Shown here: piece by piece, positions 1 to 6,320 of the stretch | How the letters are laid out: every line of letters begins with the position of its first letter | How positions within the stretch are numbered: the stretch's first letter is position 1 | From: Actinomycetes bacterium | GTDB lineage: Bacteria; Actinomycetota; Acidimicrobiia; Acidimicrobiales; RAAP-2 | Length of the DNA stretch: 41,368 nucleotides | Direction: 5' to 3' | Assembly: GCA_021823525.1 (NCBI GenBank) | Contig: JAKANY010000012.1 | Location: 1 to 41,368 of the forward strand | Position numbers and translations under genes: made by a program | The notes under the pieces: model-generated | Databases searched by the model: none | What the model was told of the DNA's origin: nothing | What the model saw: the letters and a program-made list of their open reading frames with translations, nothing else

Positions 1-54
1 GCCCTCGGTGAGCTTCCTGATCACCTGCTCGGGCGTGTGGTGCCTCTGCTTCAT
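1..54 (-). CDS. IS3-family transposase orfA, N-terminus only
   Basis: The first 18 codons read MKQRHHTPEQVIRKLTEG, which matches the usual start of IS3 orfA proteins (M-K-x-R-H-T-P-E-Q-I-I-R-K-L), the helix-turn-helix part of the transposase. AGGAGGA sits a few bases before the ATG at 54. The gene runs off the window. IS3 elements normally make the full transposase by frameshifting from orfA into orfB, and none of that is visible here. The call rests on a short but characteristic peptide. Confidence 0.75.
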   Translation of the reverse strand, partial: MKQRHHTPEQVIRKLTEG

Positions 55-94
55 GCTGTCCTCCTGGCCCCATTCTGGGGCATCGGGACTCTCA
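1..94 (-). mobile_element. End of an IS3-family insertion sequence (partial)
   Basis: Read on the minus strand, the element seems to begin with TGAGAGTCCC at position 94. This is a typical IS3-type end beginning TGA. It continues through a short hairpin (GCCCCA/TGGGGC) and a strong AGGAGGA site into an orfA start codon at 54. The rest of the element lies beyond position 1. The upstream reading frame at 95-271 is coherent up to exactly this point, which supports placing the junction here. The opposite end and any target duplication cannot be seen. Confidence 0.65.
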
Positions 95-271
95 GTCGCG
101 CTGGATCATTTCAGAGGGGACCCCGCACACAGACTGGCCGGCACGCTCAGGGTTAAAGAAGCGGGAAGCAAGAGCGTCATTCCAGCGCAGATAGTCCGAG
201 TCCGTCACATTCCTCACAAATTGGTCAGATCTCCACTTTCCGTCCCGCTTCACTCTTTTCCCAAAGAGCAT
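92..271 (-). pseudogene. N-terminal stump of an unknown gene cut by the IS3 element
   Basis: A 59-codon frame starts at ATG 271, includes the segment DYLRWNDALASRFFNPERAGQ, and stops at TGA 94-92. The composition is protein-like up to about the Gln/Ser-Val before the IS boundary, and the stop codon is the TGA of the IS end itself, so the original gene was probably much longer. The pattern W-N-x-A-x-A-x-x-F-F-N-P-x-x-A-G resembles, from memory, the extreme N-terminus of large uncharacterised proteins found in mobile or defence-rich regions. That resemblance is weak. It could also be a small free-standing protein. No function is assigned. Confidence 0.45.
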
Positions 272-371
272 ACGTAGTGGGTCGGAACTGCTGTCGAGAC
301 GATACTACGTCAATCAAATGCCCGATTTGGCGGGGTATCCATGCCGTCGGAGTTATCGAATCGCGTGAGTA

Positions 372-845
372 GTGAAACCTCAACCGCGAAGTTCGCTGGT
401 AGAGAAGCTGTGGCGTGTTACAGAGCGAGATTGGGTCATAGATTACGTCGCGTTCACGTACGGCCACCTGGACAGCGTGCTACGTCTCTGCGAGGCGGAA
501 GGTAGGCTGTCGTTCCCAATGGACGCGGCCCGGGCCGGTCGCGCGCTCACTAAACCGGGCGTCATCACCGTCGTTGCGATCGAAAACGGAGAGGTGCTCG
601 GATTCGCTCAAATGCTCTCCGACGGAGAGATCCAGGCGTTTCTCAGCCTCGTGGTTGTAGCTGCGGAAGCCCGAGGGAGAGGGGTCGGAAAGACACTCGT
701 CGAAGAGGCCTCTGCGCGGTCCGGTGCGCAGCGCGTTGACCTGCTCTCGCTCGACAAGAGCCAGCACTTCTACTGCTCCTTCGCGCACCGGATGTTCTCC
801 GGGTATCGGATCTACCCGGGGCACGCGGCAACGAACCCTCTGTAG
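372..845 (+). CDS. GNAT-family N-acetyltransferase
   Basis: A 157-residue protein with the GNAT core. A beta strand (LSLVVVAAE) leads into the acetyl-CoA pyrophosphate-binding loop RGRGVG around residue 97-102, followed by the helix KTLVEEA. This is motif A (R/Q-x-x-G-x-G/A) of the superfamily. The N-terminal half (GHLDSVLRLCEAEG) fits the alpha1-alpha2 acceptor region and the C-terminus (FYCSFAHRMFSGYR) fits motif B. The acceptor substrate cannot be told. The start is uncertain: GTG 372 is the longest option and has no strong ribosome-binding site. It lies inside the IS-rich left zone, so it may be island cargo. A stem-loop at 880 follows it. Confidence 0.75.
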   Translation: MKPQPRSSLVEKLWRVTERDWVIDYVAFTYGHLDSVLRLCEAEGRLSFPMDAARAGRALTKPGVITVVAIENGEVLGFAQMLSDGEIQAFLSLVVVAAEARGRGVGKTLVEEASARSGAQRVDLLSLDKSQHFYCSFAHRMFSGYRIYPGHAATNPL

Positions 846-879
846 ATCTCGACGGGTAGGAGCTAGGGCCACACCCCTT

Positions 880-901
880 CAGCCAGGTGTCCACCTGGCT
901 G
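880..901 (+). terminator. Stem-loop after the acetyltransferase gene
   Basis: CAGCCAGGTG and CACCTGGCTG form a perfect 10-bp inverted repeat with a 2-nt gap, 35 nt after the stop codon at 845. There is no T-run, as is usual in high-GC actinomycetes. Confidence 0.5.
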
Positions 902-1023
902 AGCGATCTCACTCCGCCGGAGTGGAGGCTCCAACAAATTTGGCGTTCGTGCCCCAGCCGAGCAACTCCGAACGGTTTAGGTCATGAACACCGACTCCAC
1001 CCGTCCCGTCTTGATCGCTCGAG

Positions 1024-1119
1024 ATGAATCGCCTGTAAGTCTTGTGCTGGCTGGCCTGGGGCTGGCTGCGGCAGGGTTGATGTCGTCTGCTGCGTGGTGC
1101 GTGACTCATGAATCGCCTG
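1024..1119 (+). repeat. 12-bp direct repeat ATGAATCGCCTG, copies at 1024-1035 and 1108-1119
   Basis: Two identical copies of ATGAATCGCCTG lie 84 bp apart just upstream of the IS110 transposase. The second copy is near where the element's left end is expected. It may reflect a target or core sequence, or a nested insertion. Confidence 0.6.
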
Positions 1120-1315
1120 GCCCCTCGGGGGTGCCTTTCCCAGGATCTGTCCGCACCGCGTGGTGGACGACGTCGACCAGGTCGCTCACCTCGATGGCTT
1201 GATCAGAAGCTTGCCCGACCCGTGGCTGCGGGTCGTGGCCCATTACAGGCCTGCCTCGCGGTGACCTTCCCGGGTCAACGCCGATCACGACGTCCCGAGA
1301 AAAGGAGCTGCCGCG
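1108..1315 (+). ncRNA. Putative IS110 bridge RNA region
   Basis: IS110-group elements encode a bridge RNA in the non-coding segment upstream of the transposase; it pairs with target and donor DNA to direct insertion. Here 207 bp free of convincing coding sequence contain several stem-loops: CCCC/GGGG at 1121-1130, a GTCC-CACC/GGTGGAC hairpin at 1149-1168, and CGACCCG/CGGGTCG at 1216-1235 that can extend across a bulge. Position and structure fit the family. I could not identify the guide loops, and the RNA ends are not defined by the sequence. Confidence 0.45.
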
Positions 1316-2386
1316 ATGACGTCCATTGTGTCAGAGACGTTCGACTTTGTCACTGGCGTGGATACCCACGCCGCCCGCCACACCTACGCGGTGGTGGCGG
1401 CAACGACGGGAGCCGTGCTCGACCACGCGGTCTTCCCGACCAGTCCGGCGGGGATAGCGAGGGCCCAGGGGTGGCTGACGCGAGGCTGTGGCGCCGCCCC
1501 CACCCTGGTCGTCGTCGAGGGCACGGGGTCCTTTGGTGCCATCGTGACCCAGCGGCTGATGGCCACGGGACACCGCGTCGTCGAGGCCGCGAGAATGCCG
1601 CGGGGGGACCGGCGCGGCCAGGGCAAGAGCGATGAGCTCGACGCGGTGCGCATCGCTCGGGCGGTGCTCGGGCTGTCTCTCTTGGACTTGCGCATGCCCC
1701 GGAACGTGGCGAGTGACCAGGCGCGGGTCGCGATGCGGGTGCTCGTCGTCGCCCGTGAGGAGATGGCCGCCGAGCGGACCCGGGCCATCAACGCGCTGAC
1801 CGCGCTGGTGCGCACCATGGACCTGGGTGTTGACGCCCGCACGTCGCTCACCGCCGGGCAGATCGCCGTTATCGCGGGCTGGCGAACACGCGCCGAGGAC
1901 CACGTGATGGGGATCTGCCGCCGAGAAGCCGTGCGCCTCGCGCGACGCATCCAAACCCTGAACGGAGAACTCGCCAGCAACCGAACAGCCGTGGGTGAGC
2001 TGGTCGCCAAGGACGCGCCCGAACTGCTCGAGCTCACCGGTGTGGGGCCCATCGTGGCGGCAACCGTGCTCATTGCCTGGTCGCATCCGGGTCGCGTTCG
2101 CTCCGAGGCCGCGCTCGCCTCGCTGGCCGGGACCTGCCCGATCCCGGCGTCGTCGGGCAACACCGTGCGCCATCGCCTCAATCGCGGAGGTGACCGCCGC
2201 CTCAACCGTGCACTCACCACCGTCGTCATCGTGCGCATGAGGGCGGATCCCCCTACTCGCGCCTACGTCGCGCGTCGTCGAGCCGAGGGACGCACGACCA
2301 AGGAGATCATGCGCTCACTCAAGCGATACATCACCCGCCAGGTGTTTCGCTCGCTGGCCGCCGCACACCCGATTCCGGCGACTTGA
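1316..2386 (+). CDS. IS110-family transposase
   Basis: A 356-residue transposase. The N-terminal RuvC-like DEDD domain shows the first Asp in FVTGVDTH (about residue 16), a Glu in VVVEGTG, and the late acidic pair in KSDELDA. The C-terminal transposase_20 domain shows the helix-hairpin-helix segment ELTGVGPIVAATVLIAW and then LASLAGTCPIPASSG, where the Ser lies in the position of the catalytic serine. Length is normal for the family and no frameshift is seen, so the enzyme looks intact. AAAAGGAG lies 8 nt before ATG 1316. The upstream segment probably encodes the partner bridge RNA. It appears inserted at the end of an IS30-type element. Confidence 0.9.
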   Translation: MTSIVSETFDFVTGVDTHAARHTYAVVAATTGAVLDHAVFPTSPAGIARAQGWLTRGCGAAPTLVVVEGTGSFGAIVTQRLMATGHRVVEAARMPRGDRRGQGKSDELDAVRIARAVLGLSLLDLRMPRNVASDQARVAMRVLVVAREEMAAERTRAINALTALVRTMDLGVDARTSLTAGQIAVIAGWRTRAEDHVMGICRREAVRLARRIQTLNGELASNRTAVGELVAKDAPELLELTGVGPIVAATVLIAWSHPGRVRSEAALASLAGTCPIPASSGNTVRHRLNRGGDRRLNRALTTVVIVRMRADPPTRAYVARRRAEGRTTKEIMRSLKRYITRQVFRSLAAAHPIPAT

Positions 2387-2423
2387 CAGATATAGAAGCA
2401 TCCTGGGTCTGATGGAGGCGGTT

Positions 2424-2521
2424 TCAACCGGTCAGCGCAACAAACTCGGCGCGTTTCTCCTCTGGCATCATGTAGTTGAGTGTCTTGCGCGGTCGTCCGT
2501 TGAGGCTGCGCTGGATGGCCA
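2424..2521 (-). pseudogene. 3' remnant of an IS30-family transposase
   Basis: The minus-strand frame ending at TGA 2426-2424 reads LNGRPRKTLNYMMPEEKRAEFVALTG at its C-terminus. L-N-x-R-P-R-K-T-L followed by a P-x-E segment is the conserved tail of IS30-type integrase-core transposases. Only about 32 codons are recognisable. Beyond them the frame runs antisense through the methyltransferase gene and has no transposase features. The IS110 element abuts the end of this remnant, so three transposon families are nested or adjacent in the first 2.5 kb. Confidence 0.75.
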
Positions 2522-2531
2522 AGAGGAGCCC

Positions 2532-3116
2532 GTGGCTGACCAGTTCCACTTCCACCCCGATCGCTACCTCGAGTTGGTTCGCGCCGAGGTGGCTGACTAC
2601 GACCTCCTCCAAGACCTAATTGCTCGCGAGGCGGTCGGCCCGAAGCCCCACGACGTCCTCGACCTGGGAACCGGGACTGGCGAGACGCTCGCCCGAATCG
2701 CCCATGTCGCCCCGGCAGCCCAGCTCGTCGGCATCGACGCGAGTCCCGGCATGCTGGCGCACGCCCACGAACTCCTGCCACACGCGTTGCTACGCGTGCA
2801 GGACCTGACCGACGAACTACCTGAGGGATACTTCGACGTTGTCGTGAGCGCCCTCGCCGTGCACCACCTCACCGACGTGGACAAAGCCGACCTCTTCGCG
2901 CGCGTCGCGACCCGACTCCGCCCCGGAGGTCGCTTCGTCCTCGGGGACGTCGTCGTCCCCGAGGACCCCGCCGACGCTGTCATCCCCCTTGACGAGGGAT
3001 ACGACCACCCGAGCCCGGTCGCCATAATCGTTCAACTCCTCAAGAGCGCATCCTTCCGTACGGTGCGTCTGGCCTAGTCGCACCAGGACCTCGCCCTCTT
3101 CGTGGCCGGTGGGTAG
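2532..3116 (+). pseudogene. Class I SAM-dependent methyltransferase with a premature TAG
   Basis: The translation has motif I DVLDLGTGTGETL, the acidic residue after strand 2 (VGIDASPGML), motif IV FDVVVSALAVHHL and RLRPGGRFVLGDVV. This is the UbiE/Methyltransf_25 type fold. The best start is GTG 2532, preceded by AGAGGAG; starts further upstream lie in the IS30 remnant. A TAG at 3075-3077 ends the frame after VRLA. Read-through in the same frame gives SHQDLALFVAGG and a second stop at 3114-3116. Relatives commonly end with a W followed by a similar D-L-A-x-x-V-A stretch, so TAG probably replaced TGG. The truncated 181-residue form lacks the last strand and may be inactive. The natural substrate is unknown. 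Confidence 0.65.
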
Positions 3117-3494
3117 TCGGCTCATCGATCGCGACACCTCGGAGTTCGCAGCGGCCATCTTGGCATGCGCGACCTACCCGGGAGAGCGAGTCAGGGGTCT
3201 GCCCCCACTCTTCCTGACATCCTGACCTGCCCCAGGGATCCGCTCGACCTCGCCCTCTGAACTCAAGCGGTTCTGGTCTGGTGCGAACGCACAATCTCCC
3301 GTGGCTGGCAGCGCGAGGGTCAGGTACCACCAGCCGGCGTCCCGCACCCCGACTTTCAGTGCCGCGGTTGCCGCCCTGGCCATAATGCCCATTCAATGCC
3401 CAAACGTGCTCGCAGCGAGGACGGCCATTCCCTACTCACTGTTTTGATCAGGCTATACGTAAGACCCTGTCGAAAGTGAGACGTTCCTTCGCAT
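3117..3494. other. Region without a supported gene
   Basis: No frame here has a convincing composition. A 72-codon minus-strand frame (3174-3392) exists but shows no domain and no good ribosome-binding site. The region sits between the decayed methyltransferase and the tRNA fragment and looks like degenerate island DNA. Confidence 0.4.
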
Positions 3495-3531
3495 GCTGAG
3501 AACGCGAGTTCGATTCCCGTCGCCCGCGCCA
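3495..3531 (+). other. tRNA-Gly 3'-end fragment, probable attachment site of an island
   Basis: GCTGAGAAC precedes a T-arm (GCGAG, loop TTCGATT, CCCGT at 3504-3520), then CGCCCGC, G and CCA at 3521-3531. This matches the 3' half of glycine tRNAs, whose acceptor stem reads GCGGGCG...CGCCCGC. No matching 5' acceptor or D-arm exists upstream, so this is not a whole gene. The T-stem has an A-C mismatch (507/517), as expected of a freed copy. Integrases that use tRNA 3' ends leave such a copy at the far end of the element. With this orientation the element lies to the left and the intact tRNA further left, outside the window. Confidence 0.7.
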
Positions 3532-3600
3532 CGGGGGCTTACCGACATCGCCCGATTGGGTTACTAGACCTGACTCCTCTTGTGCCATCGGGTCCGCTCT

Positions 3601-3648
3601 GTGCGAGCACGCGCCCGGAGACTCCTACTTCCGGGCGCGTGCTCGCAC
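3601..3648. terminator. Perfect 19-bp stem-loop
   Basis: GTGCGAGCACGCGCCCGGA at 3601-3619 is exactly mirrored at 3630-3648, with a 10-nt loop. It lies 22 bp beyond the stop codon of the minus-strand exported-protein gene (3670) and probably ends that transcript. It could also insulate the gene from the island on the left. Confidence 0.7.
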
Positions 3649-3669
3649 TGGCTCATACCGCGGGTCTGG

Positions 3670-4323
3670 CTACAGGCTCACCGTTCCCGTGAAGGGGATC
3701 ACCCAGAACTCGTGGACGCAGCGCTGAGCCAACGCGGTTGCCAGAGCACGACTCGTGAAGCTCAGAGATACCGAGGTCGACGCGAACGAGCCTGTGGCCG
3801 ACGTGGTCCCCGCCAAGAAGATGAACGTCAGGTGCCCATTCATCGGCGAGATTGTGCCAGTAGGGAGCGAGAAGTTCGTTGGAGCAACCTTCGCGCGCGG
3901 AAGCCACATCACGGTCCCGCCACTCATCGCTTGTGTCGTGCTCGGCATCTGTGGACAGGCCGGCAGTGTCGTACTTGACGGCACGGAGATAGTCGTCGTT
4001 GGAGCCGTCCGCGAGCCCGCACTGATGTTCAGCACGCCGGTACGGGGAGCCGCTTCCTTCGTCGTTCCTCCGGTCAGTGTGCACGCAGCGCCCTTCTTGG
4101 GCGTGAGAAGCGCGTGGATGCGGACGTAGCCGTTCGTCCCGATGACGATCACGCCGTGCATGTTGCAGGCCACGGTGCCCGTCAACGTCGTCGGACTTGG
4201 CTTGTGCGACGCGCCCTTCCCATTCTGGTTACCGTGGCCAGTCGCCAGTGCCACCCCGCCGGAGCCGACGATCATTCCCACGGAAAGAGCCGCCGACACC
4301 GCCAATTGTGAGATTCGCTTCAT
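3670..4323 (-). CDS. Exported protein of unknown function
   Basis: A 217-residue protein with a classic Sec signal: MKR, a hydrophobic run (LAVSAALSVGMIVGSGGVA) and a likely cleavage after ALA near residue 27. The mature part is rich in Thr, Ser and Gly. It has two cysteines 29 residues apart (VACNMHG and AACTLTG) that could form a disulphide, plus further Cys in LPACPQM and AQRCVHE. No known domain is recognised. The start ATG 4323 is chosen because GGGAGGAAAGC precedes it and the signal peptide begins there; the longer frame upstream has no such features. A perfect stem-loop follows the stop codon. It is probably secreted or wall-associated. Confidence 0.7.
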   Translation of the reverse strand: MKRISQLAVSAALSVGMIVGSGGVALATGHGNQNGKGASHKPSPTTLTGTVACNMHGVIVIGTNGYVRIHALLTPKKGAACTLTGGTTKEAAPRTGVLNISAGSRTAPTTTISVPSSTTLPACPQMPSTTQAMSGGTVMWLPRAKVAPTNFSLPTGTISPMNGHLTFIFLAGTTSATGSFASTSVSLSFTSRALATALAQRCVHEFWVIPFTGTVSL

Positions 4324-4937
4324 GCTTTCCTCCCGGAACGGGATTTTCGGGTCCTCTGAGACAACGCTCACGAGCCTCCTCGAACCTCGCGAGCACCACA
4401 TGACGACCTTGGTCCACCTACGCCCATCATGCCCCCTGATCACCCGGGTTCACGCGGACCACAGGCAATTCTCACGCAACTCTCAGGGGGCCGTTACCCA
4501 GGTGCGTGTGGCACACCTTTCGCATGTCGCCATCGACGTGCTCCGTCGAGGGTCTAGGGGGACGGCGATGCGCACTCCACCCTCTGACCGCGACTTCCAC
4601 CGCGAGTCGCGTCGACCTCCAAGCATTGCGTCGGTGCGCCCGAGGACGGGATCTCACCTGCGTCGAGCCGCATCGCTCGCGGACCCGAGCGGCGCCGCTC
4701 TCCGTCACCCCATCCGTCACGTTGCGACCGACGGGTAACCGTACGCCCGTCGCCACGCTCGAGGTGGCGACGGGCGGGCATCGAGCAACTCATCCCCGCG
4801 GGTCGCTCCTGGTCACCCGCGCGCGTGTGGCAGCGCGCCCCGACCACGCCCCGTCGCCCGGTGTCGCGTGTCAGATCACCCGCTCCCCGAACCCCTTCAC
4901 AGAAGTCCGCGCATACCGGGATGACGCGTCGCGACCA
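4324..4937. other. Long intergenic region with one strong orphan hairpin
   Basis: About 610 bp between divergently oriented genes. Reading frames here are shadows without coding character. It contains the 13-bp stem-loop listed separately and presumably the promoter of the minus-strand exported-protein gene, which I could not place. Confidence 0.45.
4744..4776. terminator. Orphan 13-bp stem-loop, possible end of a small RNA
   Basis: CGCCCGTCGCCAC (4744-4756) and GTGGCGACGGGCG (4764-4776) pair perfectly around the loop GCTCGAG. No annotated gene ends nearby on either strand: the exported protein begins at 4323 going left and NfeD begins at 4951 going right. It may end an unannotated small RNA from 4450-4740 or sit in a leader. 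Confidence 0.45.
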
Positions 4938-4943
4938 TATACT
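4938..4943 (+). promoter_or_regulatory. -10 element of a leaderless nfeD-like transcript
   Basis: TATACT lies exactly 7 nt before ATG 4951, the spacing at which transcription would begin at the start codon. No ribosome-binding site precedes that ATG. A recognisable -35 box is not visible. Confidence 0.6.
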
Positions 4944-4950
4944 CCGAACC

Positions 4951-5394
4951 ATGGTGGCCGTGCTGTTCTGGGTCGCGATCGCAATCCTCGGCTTCGTGGT
5001 CGAGATGCACACCAACGCTTTCATCGGCGTCTTCGTCGGCTTCGCCGCCGCCCTGGCGTTCGTCGTCGCCCTCAGCGGTTTCGGCTTCGTCGTGCAGGCG
5101 ATCGTCTGGCTCGTCGTGTCCGCCCTGGCGATCGGTGCGATCCGGCCTCTCGCGCTGCGCCGATTCCGGAACCGCCATTCCGAGCTCGACATGAGCCGAC
5201 CCACGGACACGTCGATGAACGACCTGCGCGGTGTCGTCGAGTTGGTCGTGGGTGACGTCGATCACCCCGGCAAGGTCCGCATCCAGGGCGAGTCGTGGCG
5301 CGCCGTGACCGACTGGCCCAGCGAGATACCCGATGGGACACCCGTCGTCGTCAAGAAGGCCTACGGCACGACCCTGTGGGTCGACCCCACCTAG
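4951..5394 (+). CDS. NfeD-like membrane protein with OB-fold tail
   Basis: A 147-residue protein. Hydrophobic segments cover about residues 1-20 and 25-60 (two to three membrane helices). They are followed by a soluble C-terminal part, MNDLRGVVELVVGDVDHPGKVRIQGESW then VKKAYGTTLWVDP, which fits the OB-fold of NfeD proteins (G-x-x-x-V/I-x-G-x-x-W pattern). NfeD proteins partner SPFH/stomatin proteins in membrane microdomain organisation. The SPFH partner here lies head-on rather than in the same operon. ATG 4951 is preferred over upstream frames because TATACT sits 7 nt before it, suggesting a leaderless mRNA. Its stop codon TAG interlocks with that of the SPFH gene in the palindrome CTAG. Confidence 0.8.
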   Translation: MVAVLFWVAIAILGFVVEMHTNAFIGVFVGFAAALAFVVALSGFGFVVQAIVWLVVSALAIGAIRPLALRRFRNRHSELDMSRPTDTSMNDLRGVVELVVGDVDHPGKVRIQGESWRAVTDWPSEIPDGTPVVVKKAYGTTLWVDPT

Positions 5395-6320
5395 GCGCCT
5401 GGGGAGCTCGCGGGGACGTCGGACATCACCGCGCGCAGCGCCTGGGCAGCGCCCAAGAGGGCCGCGCTCTCGGCCGGAACGACCAGCTTGGCGTTGGGGC
5501 TCTCAGCGAACTTGGCCAGGGTGTCGAGCTGCAAGATGGCGACCAGCGTCGGGTCGGGGTCCTGCTGCTTGATCGCCGCGTACACCGAGGCGATCGCCTG
5601 CGCGCGTCCTTCGGCCTCCAGCATCAGGGCCTGCCGCCGACCCTGCGCGCGCAGGATCTCCGACTGCTGGGCCCCCTCGGCCTCCTTGATCGCGGCTTGG
5701 CGCTGGCCCTCGGCCACGTTGACCGCTGACTGCTGCTGGCCCTCGGACTCGAGGATCCGCGCCCGCTTCTCCTGGTCCGCCTGCTTCTGGAGCGCCATGG
5801 CCTGCAGGATCTGGTCGGGCGGCGTGATCTCCAGGACCTCGACGCGATTGATGCGCACCCCCCACTTGTCGGTGGCCTCCTCCATCTGGCTCTGGAGCAT
5901 CGCCCCGATCTTCTCGCGCTGGGAGAACGCCTCGTCGAGGGTGATCGAGCCGAAGACCGCCCGGACCGAGGTGCGCGCGAGGTTGTCGGTGCTGACCATG
6001 TAATCGGCATTGGTGAAGAGTGCGAGTCGAACATCGACGACCTGACTGAAGATCGTCGCGTTCACGATGACGGCCACGTTGTCCCGCGTGATGACCTGCT
6101 GGCGGTCGCCGGTGCGTGGCGTCTCGCGCACGTCGACGATGCGCATCGCCTCGATGAACGGGATGATGAAGGTGAGTCCGGGGTTCTTCATGTCGCGGAA
6201 CTCGCCGAAGCGCGTGACCACCCCGACGAATCCCTGCTGGACGATGCGGACCGACTTGACGATGGCCGCGAGGACCAGCACGACGATCACTCCCGCGATG
6301 ATCCCGAGCACGAGTCCCAC
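5391..6320 (-). CDS. SPFH-domain (stomatin/prohibitin, QmcA-type) membrane protein
   Basis: A 309-residue protein. One N-terminal membrane helix (GLVLGIIAGVIVVLVLAAIV) is followed by the SPFH domain: VRIVQQGFVGVVTRFGEF, NPGLTFIIPFIEAMRIVDVRE, and ITRDNVAVIVNATIFSQVVD. A long Ala/Glu/Gln/Arg-rich coiled coil (about 190-265) precedes an Ala-rich tail. These proteins oligomerise into membrane-associated scaffolds or cages and often act with NfeD proteins, as the facing neighbour suggests. The start is GTG 6320, since AAGGAGGT lies just upstream and the membrane helix begins there; the longer frame has no such support. The stop overlaps the NfeD stop by 4 bp. Confidence 0.92.
   Translation of the reverse strand: MGLVLGIIAGVIVVLVLAAIVKSVRIVQQGFVGVVTRFGEFRDMKNPGLTFIIPFIEAMRIVDVRETPRTGDRQQVITRDNVAVIVNATIFSQVVDVRLALFTNADYMVSTDNLARTSVRAVFGSITLDEAFSQREKIGAMLQSQMEEATDKWGVRINRVEVLEITPPDQILQAMALQKQADQEKRARILESEGQQQSAVNVAEGQRQAAIKEAEGAQQSEILRAQGRRQALMLEAEGRAQAIASVYAAIKQQDPDPTLVAILQLDTLAKFAESPNAKLVVPAESAALLGAAQALRAVMSDVPASSPGA

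Larger units (their letters stand above)
1100..2415 (+). mobile_element. IS110-family insertion sequence (ends approximate)
   Basis: The element consists of a structured non-coding segment of about 200 bp (1108-1315), the transposase gene (1316-2386), and a short right end with TTGACA and TATAGAAGCATCC between 2384 and 2405. IS110 elements lack long terminal inverted repeats, so the exact ends cannot be set from one copy. The right end must lie before the IS30 remnant whose stop codon is at 2424-2426. The left end probably lies between about 1035 and 1108. Confidence 0.6.

Noticed and set aside
984..1202. A 72-codon plus-strand frame upstream of the IS110 transposase
   Set aside because: It has a hydrophobic stretch but no ribosome-binding site and runs into the structured segment of the IS; not convincing as a gene.
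3174..3392. A 72-codon minus-strand frame in the gap before the tRNA fragment
   Set aside because: No domain, no good start signal, and the region looks degenerate.
3440..3531. A complete tRNA gene
   Set aside because: The T-arm and acceptor 3' half are present, but no GCGGGC acceptor 5' half, D-arm or proper anticodon arm lies upstream, and the T-stem has a mismatch.
4506..5255. A 249-codon plus-strand frame overlapping the NfeD gene
   Set aside because: It is Arg/Pro/His-rich low-complexity translation of GC-rich DNA, lacks a ribosome-binding site and overlaps a clear family member in another frame.
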